Source of the DNA: JASHVB01 sp963762885 | GTDB lineage: Bacteria; Pseudomonadota; Alphaproteobacteria; Acetobacterales; Acetobacteraceae | Direction of reading: 5' to 3' | Assembly (NCBI GenBank): GCA_963762885.1 | Contig: CAVXNH010000051.1 | Location: 62,001-126,000, forward strand | Length of the DNA: 64,000 bases | The notes under the pieces: model-generated | Told to the model about the DNA's origin: nothing | Databases searched by the model: none | The model's input: the letters and a program-made list of their open reading frames with translations, nothing else | In this document: in pieces, positions 45,552 through 54,108 of the stretch | How positions within the stretch are numbered: the stretch's first letter is position 1 | Layout of the letters: each line of letters opens with the position of its first letter | Position numbers and translations under genes: made by a program

Positions 45552-46121
45552 ATGAGCGAGACGAAGAACCCCCTGACCGACGAGGTCAAGGCACTGATCG
45601 GCGTGTCGGCAGAGAAGGTGGAAGCCAGCCCGCCCTGGGGCATCGAACGCGAGGGCCTGCGCATCTTCACCAATGCGATCATGGATCCCGATCCGCGTTA
45701 TTGGGACGACGAATTCGCCAAATCCACCAAGTTCGGCGGCATCGTCACCCCGCCGATCTATTGTTCCTATATCGGACGTAAAACTCTCGCCGGGGTCGAG
45801 GATCCGATCACCCGTGCCTTCACCGAGAATCCGAACTCCGACGGCATCGGCGGCGTGCGCGAGGGCGGCGCGGATCGCAAGGGCGCGTTGCCGCCGATCC
45901 CGACGCCGCTGAAGCGCATTCTGAACGCCGGCAACGAGATCGAGGTCTACCAATACCCGAAACTCGGAGACCACATCTACAGCCAGACGAAGTACCATGA
46001 CATCAAGGGGCGTGTCACCAAGGATGGTGTGGCCATGCTCGTCGTCACCACGCAGACGACCTACACCAACCAAAACGACGAAGTGCTGTGCATCCTGCGC
46101 CAGTCAGGAATCCGCCGTTAG
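45552..46121 (+). CDS. MaoC-like N-terminal (FAS1-type) hot-dog dehydratase subunit
   Basis: A 189-residue hot-dog protein: FTNAIMDPDPRYWDDE (substrate-entry helix region) and FGGIVTPPIYCSYIGR. The catalytic Asp/His motif is degenerate in this half, as in the N-terminal domain of FAS1-like dehydratases. A second hot-dog gene follows 27 bases later, so the two probably form one heteromeric enoyl- or hydroxyacyl-CoA hydratase. AAGGAGC lies upstream of ATG 45552. Confidence 0.82.
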   Translation: MSETKNPLTDEVKALIGVSAEKVEASPPWGIEREGLRIFTNAIMDPDPRYWDDEFAKSTKFGGIVTPPIYCSYIGRKTLAGVEDPITRAFTENPNSDGIGGVREGGADRKGALPPIPTPLKRILNAGNEIEVYQYPKLGDHIYSQTKYHDIKGRVTKDGVAMLVVTTQTTYTNQNDEVLCILRQSGIRR

Positions 46122-46148
46122 GCCGGACCGCACCAGAAGGAATGTGCC

Positions 46149-46653
46149 ATGACGACCGCAGATGAGCTTCGCACTAAAAAGCAGCTCTGGTTCGATGATG
46201 TGGAGGTAGGGCAGGAGATGCCGCCTTTGGTGATCGGGCCGATGACGCCGACGCACCTGTTTCGCTGGAGCGCGGCGATCGAGAACTGGCATCGCATCCA
46301 CTACGACCAGAACTTCGCTGTCTACCACGACGGATTGCCCAACATCCTGGCGCAGGGCTCATGGAAGCAGAGCATCCTGCCGCGCTACCTGAAGGATATG
46401 TGCCTGCCCGACGGCTGGCCCTGGAAGGTGCAATTCCAGCATCGCGCCATGATCGTGCCCGGTGACACCATCACAGTCTGGGCCAAGGTGACCGATAAGC
46501 GCGAGGTCGATGGCCTTGGATTGGTCGAGATGGATGTCGGGATGCGGCTGCAATACGACGCCGAAATCCTGCCCCGGCACCGCAACGATCGTGCTGCCGA
46601 TCCGCGGCGGCCGTCCGGTGCCCTATCCGTTCGTGGCCCCGAAAGGCGCGTAG
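46149..46653 (+). CDS. MaoC-like hot-dog dehydratase, catalytic subunit (one frameshift as read)
   Basis: The protein has the hydratase-type FRWSAAIENWHRIHYDQNF, with the His of the R-specific hydratase motif. The frame runs to AEILP, then breaks in CCCC at 46572-46575. Removing one C restores GTATIVLPIRGGRPVPYPF and ends at TAG 46651-46653. Unrepaired, the frame continues through to 46994 and falsely fuses with the next gene. Together with the preceding subunit it should hydrate or dehydrate the CoA intermediate presented to the HMGL-like lyase. Confidence 0.8.
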
Positions 46654-46721
46654 CATCACCAACTCCGTCCGGCCCGCGCGGCCGGACGGTGCAGAAAATG
46701 CCAGTCGGCAAAGGAGACGAT

Positions 46722-46994
46722 ATGGGACGCTGGATCGCGATCGGCAAAGCCCCCGGATGGGATGACCTGGGAAAATTCACCGACGCCCTCAAAACAACCG
46801 CGAAGTGGCGCATCGATCCGCGCACGACCATCACCGAGGTGATCGCCCTCGCGGATGGCCGCATGCTGGCGGAATGCCACGCCAACAGTCAGGGCGATTT
46901 CGACGCCTGGCTGCAAAGGAACAACTGGCAGGTCGAAAGCGTAACCCCGATCAAGCACATCGCCCGAACCGGAGAAATCTGGAAAGTCACCTAA
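46722..46994 (+). CDS. Small hypothetical protein, 90 residues
   Basis: ATG 46722 is preceded by AAAGGAGACG, a near-perfect Shine-Dalgarno. The protein reads MGRWIAIGKAPGWDDLGKF, then TITEVIALADGRMLAECHAN and a Trp-containing FDAWLQRNNWQVESVTPI. It is soluble with no cofactor motif. It is the last gene of the lyase/hydratase operon, which suggests a role with those enzymes. No family is recognised. Confidence 0.7.
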   Translation: MGRWIAIGKAPGWDDLGKFTDALKTTAKWRIDPRTTITEVIALADGRMLAECHANSQGDFDAWLQRNNWQVESVTPIKHIARTGEIWKVT

Positions 46995-47104
46995 CCCAAG
47001 CACTCCCGCCCGCCCCATTCGTCATGGCCGGGCCTGACCCGGCCATCTATGCAGCACGGTGCCGCGATAGATGGCCGGGTCGGACGTGCAAACCAGCCAA
47101 GATA

Positions 47105-48484
47105 TTAAATCCCCAACTGCGCCTTATAATCCGGATCCCAATACGCCAGCCGCCCCCGATGCACGCGCTCATCCATGCTCATCCGCAGCACCGGACGCGG
47201 ATGCGTCGGCCGTGTCCCCACAATCCCCGCCTGCTCCATCGCCGCATACCGCGCATCGTCGTAACCCAAAATCCCTTGCAGCACCTCGCGGTTATGCTCC
47301 CCCAGCATCGGCCCAACCCCCCGCGCATGCAGCGCAGTTCTGCTCAGCCGCCACGGCCGCCCAATAATCTTCCGCCGACCGATCCCACGTTCAGCCGGGA
47401 ACTCCACCGTTTCCAACAACCCCCGAGCCTTGGCGTGCGGATCCAAATGCATATCCCGCGCATCGAACACCGCCCCGGCACGCACCCCGGCCGCCTGCAA
47501 CTTCTCCATCGCCTCGGTCTTCGAAACCCCCGCCATCCACTCCGCGATCACCGGGTCGATGTCGTCATGATTCCGCATCCGCGCCTCATTGCTGGCGAAA
47601 CTCGGATCGCGCGCCAGTTTCGGCCGTCCGATCACCCGGCACAGCGCCGCCCATTCCTCATCGTCGTGCACCGAAACCACGCACCACTGATCGTTACCCG
47701 CGCAACGATAGCAACCCTGCGGCGCCAGCCAGGGATGCCGATTGCCAATCCGCTCGCCGCGCCGCTTGTTGGCTTCCCAATCCAGGATGCGTTCCGACAC
47801 CATCGTGCACCCAAGCTGGTACATCGCGACATCGACCCACAGCCCCTTGCCGAAACGGTTCCGGTCCCGCAGCGCCAGCGTGGTTCCCATGACCAGCGCC
47901 CAGGTCGCCAGAAAGTCGACGAACGACTGCCCCGCTTTGGACGGTTCCTCGCCGCGATACCCCGTGACATGCGCCAACCCGTGCGTCGCTTCCTGCGTCG
48001 TCGCCTGCGCTGGATACTGCGCATAGGGCCCGTGCGGTCCATACCCGCTGCACGACACCATGATGATATTCGGATTGAGTTTCGCGGCGTGCGGATAATC
48101 CAGTTCCCAACCTCGCATTACCCGAGGCGTGAAATTCTCCATCAGCACGTCGCTGACCTTGATCAGGTCGCGCAGAACCTCGCGCCCCTCGTGCCGGCGC
48201 AGATCGATCGCCAGCGACTTCTTGCCGCGATTCAAAAGGTTGAACGTGCTGGTGCGGTTCCACGGATCCTCGGCCGGGTCGTTCTCCGGATACACCCCGG
48301 AAAACGCACCACCGCGCGTGGTATCCACCCGTCCCGGCCCTTCGATCTTGATAACCTCGGCGCCCAGATCGGCCAACAGACCGGCGGCATAGGGCAGCGA
48401 AAACACGTTGCTGATGTCGATAACCCGCAATCCTGCCAGCGGCAAAGCCGTCTCCGCTTCAGGACCCTGCTGTTCAATCTCCAT
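47105..48484 (-). CDS. CaiB/BaiF-family CoA-transferase (1)
   Basis: A 459-residue class-III CoA-transferase. N-terminal LAGLRVIDISNVFSLPYAAGLLADLGAEVIKIEGP and GVYPENDPAEDPWNRTSTF precede the Asp-containing VLMENFTPRVM, with the catalytic Asp expected in SDVLMENF. SCSGYGPHGPYAQYPAQATT is the usual family loop. It moves CoA between a donor acyl-CoA and a carboxylate without a covalent anhydride release. It is encoded 14 bases after the next CoA-transferase on the same strand. Confidence 0.9.
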   Translation of the reverse strand: MEIEQQGPEAETALPLAGLRVIDISNVFSLPYAAGLLADLGAEVIKIEGPGRVDTTRGGAFSGVYPENDPAEDPWNRTSTFNLLNRGKKSLAIDLRRHEGREVLRDLIKVSDVLMENFTPRVMRGWELDYPHAAKLNPNIIMVSCSGYGPHGPYAQYPAQATTQEATHGLAHVTGYRGEEPSKAGQSFVDFLATWALVMGTTLALRDRNRFGKGLWVDVAMYQLGCTMVSERILDWEANKRRGERIGNRHPWLAPQGCYRCAGNDQWCVVSVHDDEEWAALCRVIGRPKLARDPSFASNEARMRNHDDIDPVIAEWMAGVSKTEAMEKLQAAGVRAGAVFDARDMHLDPHAKARGLLETVEFPAERGIGRRKIIGRPWRLSRTALHARGVGPMLGEHNREVLQGILGYDDARYAAMEQAGIVGTRPTHPRPVLRMSMDERVHRGRLAYWDPDYKAQLGI

Positions 48485-48498
48485 GCGCTGTCACTGCC

Positions 48499-49695
48499 TC
48501 AGATGATGCCACGGTCGTGCAGCCGCCCGATCTCCGCCTCGGAACATTCGAAACCACCGAAGACTTCTGCATTGTGTTGTCCCAGCAGAGGCGCCGGCCG
48601 GCGGCATGCCGCGGCCCCCAGGCTCATGTTCCACAGGCGAAATGGCACCCGGATTCGGCCGATCACTGGGTGCTCCACCGTCTCATAGAATGCCCGCGCT
48701 TCCAGTTGCGCGCAGTTCGCCAGGTCTTCCGGCGTCTGCACGATGCCCAGCAGCATGCGGTATTGCTCCGACGCCGTTTTGAACATCTCCGCCATCGTGC
48801 GATCCTTGGTGGCCTCCAGGATGATCGCATCCAACTGATGCCCGTGCAGGATGCGTTGCGCCGGATCGGCAAACCGCGGCTCCTTCAACGCCTCGCTGCC
48901 AAAGAAATTCGCAATCTGCTCCCACGTGATCGCGCCGCCTTCCTGGCTGACGAAATAGCCATCCTTGCACGGAGTCACGTGACCCCACGAACTTCCCTCC
49001 AGCCGCCGTCGGCCCTGCACGCCGCCAGCAAAGCTGTAATATGGCTGGTTGATTACCAGCGACGACGCCACCACGTCCTGCGTCGAGACATCGACGTGCT
49101 GGCCAGCGCCGTTCAGATCGCGCGTCAGCAACGCAACGTTCGTCGCCAGCATGCCGTTCATGGCGGCCTCGTACATCGCCGGAAACCCGCCATGTTGCAG
49201 CGGCTCGCGTTCCGACGTGCCGCTGATCGCCATGATGCCGCTGGTGGCATAGGCGACGATCTCGCAACCCTTGTAATGACTGTACGGCCCGGTCTGTCCG
49301 AACGGCGTAATCGAGGTCATCACGAGTCCCGGATTGTCCTGTTCCAGCGTCGCGTGATCCAGCCCCAGCGACTCCAGGTAACCCGGCGCGAAACTCTCGA
49401 CGATCACATCGGCCGTGCGCGCCATGCGGCGAAAGATCTCGGCCCCCTCCGGCTGCGTCAGATCCAGGGTGACCCCGCGCTTATTGAGGTTGGCCAAAAG
49501 GAAAAACAGGCTTTTTTCCGGATCCGGATCGTCCTCAAAGAACGGCGGCATGCGCCGCCCGCAGTCTCCGCCGGGCGGCTCGATCTTGATGACATCGGCG
49601 CCGTAATCACCCAGTAGCCGAGCACAGAACGGACCCGAAATTCCCTGGCTAATGTCCAATACGAGCAGGTCGTCGAGTGCGGCCGGCAGCACCAT
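48499..49695 (-). CDS. CaiB/BaiF-family CoA-transferase (2)
   Basis: A 398-residue class-III CoA-transferase: LLVLDISQGISGPFCARLLG near the start, DYGADVIKIEPPGGD, RTADVIVESFAPGYLE with the expected catalytic Asp, and SITPFGQTGPYSHYKGCEI. It precedes CoA-transferase 1 with a 14-base gap. The two may act as separate enzymes on different acids or as a pair; family members include homodimers and heterodimers. Confidence 0.9.
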   Translation of the reverse strand: MVLPAALDDLLVLDISQGISGPFCARLLGDYGADVIKIEPPGGDCGRRMPPFFEDDPDPEKSLFFLLANLNKRGVTLDLTQPEGAEIFRRMARTADVIVESFAPGYLESLGLDHATLEQDNPGLVMTSITPFGQTGPYSHYKGCEIVAYATSGIMAISGTSEREPLQHGGFPAMYEAAMNGMLATNVALLTRDLNGAGQHVDVSTQDVVASSLVINQPYYSFAGGVQGRRRLEGSSWGHVTPCKDGYFVSQEGGAITWEQIANFFGSEALKEPRFADPAQRILHGHQLDAIILEATKDRTMAEMFKTASEQYRMLLGIVQTPEDLANCAQLEARAFYETVEHPVIGRIRVPFRLWNMSLGAAACRRPAPLLGQHNAEVFGGFECSEAEIGRLHDRGII

Positions 49696-49710
49696 CTTTC
49701 CTCCGCCGGC

Positions 49711-49914
49711 TTACGACGCGCGTGTGTATTGCTCGGGGTTCACCAGGAACTTGCTGCGGCATTCAAGGCTGTCGAAATACACCCACTTGCCATCGTGGAA
49801 TTGCCGTGTCCCCTTGGTCGGATCGGTCTCCGAAGCACCGTGCGCGGTGAACCCCGTTGTCTGCTTCGCCGCCGCTTCATCCACGGTTTGGCCGCATACC
49901 GGACATTGAGCCAT
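49711..49914 (-). CDS. Small YHS-like metal-binding protein, 67 residues
   Basis: It begins MAQCPVCGQTVDEAAAKQT (CxxC pair) and ends WVYFDSLECRSKFLVNPEQY, matching the YHS pattern of a Cys, a Tyr-Phe, and a Cys with a terminal NPxxY. Such domains bind a metal or pass it to oxygenases. It lies between acyl-CoA dehydrogenase and CoA-transferase genes on the same strand, so it is probably part of that operon. Confidence 0.75.
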   Translation of the reverse strand: MAQCPVCGQTVDEAAAKQTTGFTAHGASETDPTKGTRQFHDGKWVYFDSLECRSKFLVNPEQYTRAS

Positions 49915-49950
49915 GTCTGTCTTCCCTTCTGCTGATAACGCCTGAATGCC

Positions 49951-51132
49951 CTAAGCCTCGGCCACGACGGGCACCGGCCGTCCCAAAATCACCTCACCCG
50001 GTTGATCCAGCAGCGCACGAGCCACCTTGGCGCGATGCTCATACGCAGTGCCACATCGCATGGTCCAGGCGCAGACACGCCGGTACCAAAGCTGTAGGTC
50101 GAATTCCATCATGAAGCCGATGCCACCATGGATGCCCTGGCAGATGCGCACCGAGGCCTCGCATTTCTCGTTGCAGAACGCCTTCGCCTGCGACGACTCG
50201 ACCCCGGCGGGCAGGCCCTGGTCCATCTTCCATAGCGCCTCGTAGGTCAGCAGGTTGCCGCCATCGATCCACATCAGCATGTCCGCACACATATGCTGGA
50301 TCGATTGGAACGCGCCGATCGGCTGGCCGAACGCCTTGCGGTATTTCGACCATTCGATCGCCATCTCGGCATCCTTGCGCGTCGCCCCCAGCATTTGCGC
50401 ACATAGTAGCGCCGTCGCCTGTTCCAGCATCAACTCCACCAGCGGCCAGCCCTGGTTCAGCGCACCGATCATGTTGCCCTTCGGCACCCGCACATTCTTG
50501 AACGTCACCTCGCTCATCTTGTCCTTGGCGAGGCTGACCAGCGGCACCTCTGACAACCCGGCGCTCTTGGTATCCACCAGGAACATCGTCAGCCCGGCAT
50601 TGGCGGCCGATGCCGGGGCGGTGCGGCACACCACCAGGCAATGGTCGGCAACGATGTAGTTATCGACGAACATCTTGCGGCCGTTGATGACGAAGTCGTT
50701 GCCGTCGGCCACCGCCTGGCACTCCACCGCCTCCGGTATCAGCAGCGGGTTCTCCTCATGGAACGCCCAGGTCAGCACGGCATCGCCGGCCGCCACCGCT
50801 GGCAGCACCGCCCCGCACAATTCCTCCTTGCCATCCCGAGCAATCGCCAGCGCGGCGACCACCGTGCAGTGCAGCGGCAACGGCGCAATCGCGCGCCCAA
50901 CCTCTTCCAGCACCAAACCCAGATAGGTCAGCGGCATCTCGCTGCCGCCGTATTTCTCCGGCAGCGCCAGCCCTTGCCAGCCCAAATCAGCGGCCTGCTT
51001 CCACAACGCCGGAGGATAGCCCTTCGGATCCTTCTCCATCTCCCGCACCAGCTTCGTCGGGCATTGCGCTTCCAGGAACTTCCGCGCGGTCTCCCGGACC
51101 ATCACCTCTTCTTCGCTCAGCGTCGTATCCAT
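49951..51132 (-). CDS. Acyl-CoA dehydrogenase (1)
   Basis: A 393-residue FAD protein: AADLGWQGLALPEKYGGSEM, LTWAFHEENPLLIPEA in place of the usual FAD-binding xxEPxAGSD, and FNDV-type loop VTFKNVRVPKGNMIG. The C-terminus has ICQGIHGGIGFMMEFDLQLW, where the family normally carries QxHGGxGxxxExPxxR. The catalytic Glu near residue 250 is uncertain, so it may be the non-canonical half of a heteromer with dehydrogenase (2), as in steroid and side-chain degradation pairs. Confidence 0.85.
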   Translation of the reverse strand: MDTTLSEEEVMVRETARKFLEAQCPTKLVREMEKDPKGYPPALWKQAADLGWQGLALPEKYGGSEMPLTYLGLVLEEVGRAIAPLPLHCTVVAALAIARDGKEELCGAVLPAVAAGDAVLTWAFHEENPLLIPEAVECQAVADGNDFVINGRKMFVDNYIVADHCLVVCRTAPASAANAGLTMFLVDTKSAGLSEVPLVSLAKDKMSEVTFKNVRVPKGNMIGALNQGWPLVELMLEQATALLCAQMLGATRKDAEMAIEWSKYRKAFGQPIGAFQSIQHMCADMLMWIDGGNLLTYEALWKMDQGLPAGVESSQAKAFCNEKCEASVRICQGIHGGIGFMMEFDLQLWYRRVCAWTMRCGTAYEHRAKVARALLDQPGEVILGRPVPVVAEA

Positions 51133-51208
51133 CGTTCACCCTCCGCAGTGCCGCGATCCGGTGGCCGCACCGTTCGCCGCTTGAGTTAAAAACTTCCAGG
51201 TCCCGCCA

Positions 51209-52432
51209 TCATTTTCTCGGCATGTCGAGGCCGCGCCGAGCCACCTGGTCGCGCATCACCTGCGTACTGCCATGATTGATCCCGGACTGAAACGCGCCCA
51301 TCAGGTTGTGCGCGAACACACCGCGCTCGACCGCATGCGCCGAGCCGTTCAGCAACTGCCCGTACGGCCCCAGCATCTGGCTGATCGCCTCGGTGGTGCG
51401 CACACCATGCTCCGGCGCCCAGACTTTTTCCGCCGAGCCTTCATAGGTGAAGTTGCCGCCATGCTCTACGATGGACATGCTGCGCATCGTCATCAGCCGG
51501 CACACCTGGGCCTCGATCCACAACTCGGCGATCTTGTCGCGGATCGCCGGGTTCTTCGCCGGAGCATAGCCGTCGAACGTGTTCGACTTGACGAAGTTCA
51601 CAATGTCCTCATCGCGTCGCACCGAGATCAGGTAACGCGCCGCGCCGACACGATCGAGGTTCAATCCCATCGCGCCGACCCGCCACCCCTCATTCTCCCG
51701 GCCCAGCATGCAGCTTGCCGGGATGCGCACATCGTCGAAGAACGTCTCGTTGGTGCGCGGCGTGCCATAGGTCGTGCCGATCGGCGCCGGCGGATCGTTC
51801 TGGATGGTCCACAACGGCCGCACCGTCATACCCGGTGTGTCCATCGGGAACAGAAAGATCGAGATGCCACGGTGCTTCGGCAAATTGGGATTGGTCCGTG
51901 CCATCAGGTAGATGTGCGTCGCCACATGCGCGGCGGAGGTATACATCTTCTGGCCGTTGATCACGTACTCGTCGCCGTCGCGCACCGCCCGGCATTGCAG
52001 CGACGCCAGGTCGGCGCCCGCATGTGGCTCGGTGAAGCCCAGCGCAAACGAAAACTCCCCGCTGATCAGTTTCGGAATGAAATGCCGCTTCTGCTCTTCC
52101 GTCCCCGCGGCCAGGATCGCCGGAGCGCCACTGCCGCCCAGACCTAGCGCAATGTCGACCCGGGCGAACTCCTCTTCGACGATGTACTGCGTCAGGCGGT
52201 CGCCGCCCTGACCGCCATATTCCTTCGGATAGCTTATCCCCAGCCAGCCGCGCTCGCCGATTTTCTTGAACAGATCGTTGACCAGGCCGCCGGTATGGCG
52301 GCCGGGGCTGACGCCGAAGCCATCGCTCGCCGAGGCCATCTCGGCGCGCACCGCGTCATCCATGTTCTCGGCGATGAAGGCACGGACTTCCCGTCGCAGC
52401 GCCTCCTGTTCGGGTGAATATCCGAAATCCAT
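51209..52432 (-). CDS. Acyl-CoA dehydrogenase (2)
   Basis: A 407-residue acyl-CoA dehydrogenase: GERGWLGISYPKEYGGQGGD near residue 55, FALGFTEPHAGADLASLQC (FAD loop), YVINGQKMYTSAAHVATHIY and an FDDVRIPASCMLGREN loop. It ends SGINHGSTQVMRDQVARRGL. It is first in the leftward operon ahead of dehydrogenase (1), 76 bases upstream. Together they likely introduce a double bond in an unusual acyl-CoA. It diverges from CoA-transferase (3), so the 460-base gap controls both arms. Confidence 0.9.
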   Translation of the reverse strand: MDFGYSPEQEALRREVRAFIAENMDDAVRAEMASASDGFGVSPGRHTGGLVNDLFKKIGERGWLGISYPKEYGGQGGDRLTQYIVEEEFARVDIALGLGGSGAPAILAAGTEEQKRHFIPKLISGEFSFALGFTEPHAGADLASLQCRAVRDGDEYVINGQKMYTSAAHVATHIYLMARTNPNLPKHRGISIFLFPMDTPGMTVRPLWTIQNDPPAPIGTTYGTPRTNETFFDDVRIPASCMLGRENEGWRVGAMGLNLDRVGAARYLISVRRDEDIVNFVKSNTFDGYAPAKNPAIRDKIAELWIEAQVCRLMTMRSMSIVEHGGNFTYEGSAEKVWAPEHGVRTTEAISQMLGPYGQLLNGSAHAVERGVFAHNLMGAFQSGINHGSTQVMRDQVARRGLDMPRK

Positions 52433-52892
52433 GGCGTTTCATCTCCCTCGTCCGCGACCCGATGCGGCCGATGTCGTGCCTTGCCGCATCATTCAGGGAT
52501 GCAGCATTCCCATACGACGAGATACCACGGTACACAACGTGGGCACCCGCCAGACGCCGATCATTCTGCCATGCGAAGGCATGTTTCTGCGGTGCACCAG
52601 ACATGCAGCGACGGCGGATCGTTCTTTCCGTTCCGCGGCCAGACTATAAAGCTTTCGTTTGCAACGAAAATGTCTCGCAAAACCTTCGATTCCACGCGTG
52701 CACGTGGCCAGCAACTGCCGGTCTCGTTTCAAACTCCGCGCGCTTGACGATCCTGGCTACCCGCGAGTAGCTTGCCGCCAGATTTGTGTGTTCTGCCACG
52801 GCAAATTGCAGCCGGTGGGGCGCACTGTTCGGCTCGTGAGGAACGTCCGCCATCGGCAGAGCGGCAAACCAGTAAGAAGGGGATGCCAACTC
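52433..52892. other. Divergent control region of the CoA-ester cluster
   Basis: These 460 bases lie between the leftward dehydrogenase operon and the rightward CoA-transferase/MFS pair. The sequence is noticeably less GC-rich than its flanks around 52640-52790. No gene or clear operator palindrome was recognised. Confidence 0.4.
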
Positions 52893-54108
52893 ATGAATGG
52901 TCCGCTGTCCGGCATCAAGGTTGTCGAGTTCTCCGTCGCCATGGCCGGCCCGTATTGCGGCATGATGCTCGCCGATTACGGCGCCGAGGTCATCAAGATC
53001 GAGCGTGTCGGCGTGGGTGACGACAGCCGCGCCTGGCCACCGCATTTCCACGGCAAGATGCCGTATTATTTCGCCTCTGCCAATCGTAACAAACGCAGCG
53101 TCGCGCTGGATCTGAAAACCGCCGCAGGCCGCGAAATCGCGCGCAAGCTGGTGCTCGATGCGGACGTCTTGCTCGGCAACTACCGCGTCGAGGCACTGCC
53201 GCGCGCCGGCCTGGATTACGAGTCGCTCTCGGCAATCAACCCACGGCTGATCTATTGCCTGATCAGCGGGTTTGGCGCCACCGGGCCGCGTCGAGACGAT
53301 CCGGCGAACGACCTGTTCATGCAGGCCTATACTGGCGGCATGAGCATCACCGGCGAGCCTGATCTGTACGCCGTCGAAGATGGGCCTCTCGGTCGCCGAT
53401 ATCGGCGCCGGCATGATGGCGACGATCGGCATCCTGATGGCGGTCGAAGCGCGCCACCGCACCGGCCGCGGTCAGCGCGTCGATACCTCGCTGCTGGAAG
53501 GGCAGATGGCGATGCTGTCCTATCATCTCACCCGCTATTTCGCGACCGGTCAGGTACCGACGCGCGGCGGCAGCGGCAGTGGCGTCAGCGTGCCCTATCA
53601 GGCGTTCCGCGCCGCCGATGATTGGATTGTCATCGCCGCGTTCAATCCGCGCATGTGGCGCGATTTCTGCGGCGCGTTGGGGGAGCCCGAATGGGCCGAC
53701 GATCCACGCTTCCATACCGCCGCGGCCCGCGCCGACAACCGCGACCTGCTGATCGACATGATCCACGCGGTATTGGGCCAACATCCAGTCAACCACTGGG
53801 AGGAACGGCTGCGTGCGCGGCACGTGCCGTCCACGCCGGTGCACAACATAGAGCAGATTGTTGCGGAGGAACAGGTCAAGGCGCGCGATATGGTGGTGGA
53901 GGTGGACGTGCCCGGAGTCGGACCGATCCGGATGGCCGGTCTGCCGCTCAAATTCACCGAAACGCCGGGCGCCATCGAATTGCCGCCACCCCGGCTGGGT
54001 GAGCACACCGAACAGGTGCTGCGCCAGATCGGCTACAGCACAGCGCAGATCAGCGATCTTGCCGCAATCGGCGCGATCGGTCTCGATACGGAGGCAACCA
54101 CCCCATGA
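52893..54108 (+). CDS. CaiB/BaiF-family CoA-transferase (3), one frameshift as read
   Basis: ATG 52893 (AGAAGGGG upstream) begins MNGPLSGIKVVEFSVAMAGP, then MLADYGAEVIKIERVG and VLDADVLLGNYRVEAL, with the expected catalytic Asp. The first frame breaks at about 53365-53372 after SITGEPDL; removing one base restores MGLSVADIGAGMMATIGIL and continues to 54108. The repaired protein has about 404 residues, standard for the family. Its stop overlaps the MFS start (ATGA). Confidence 0.85.
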
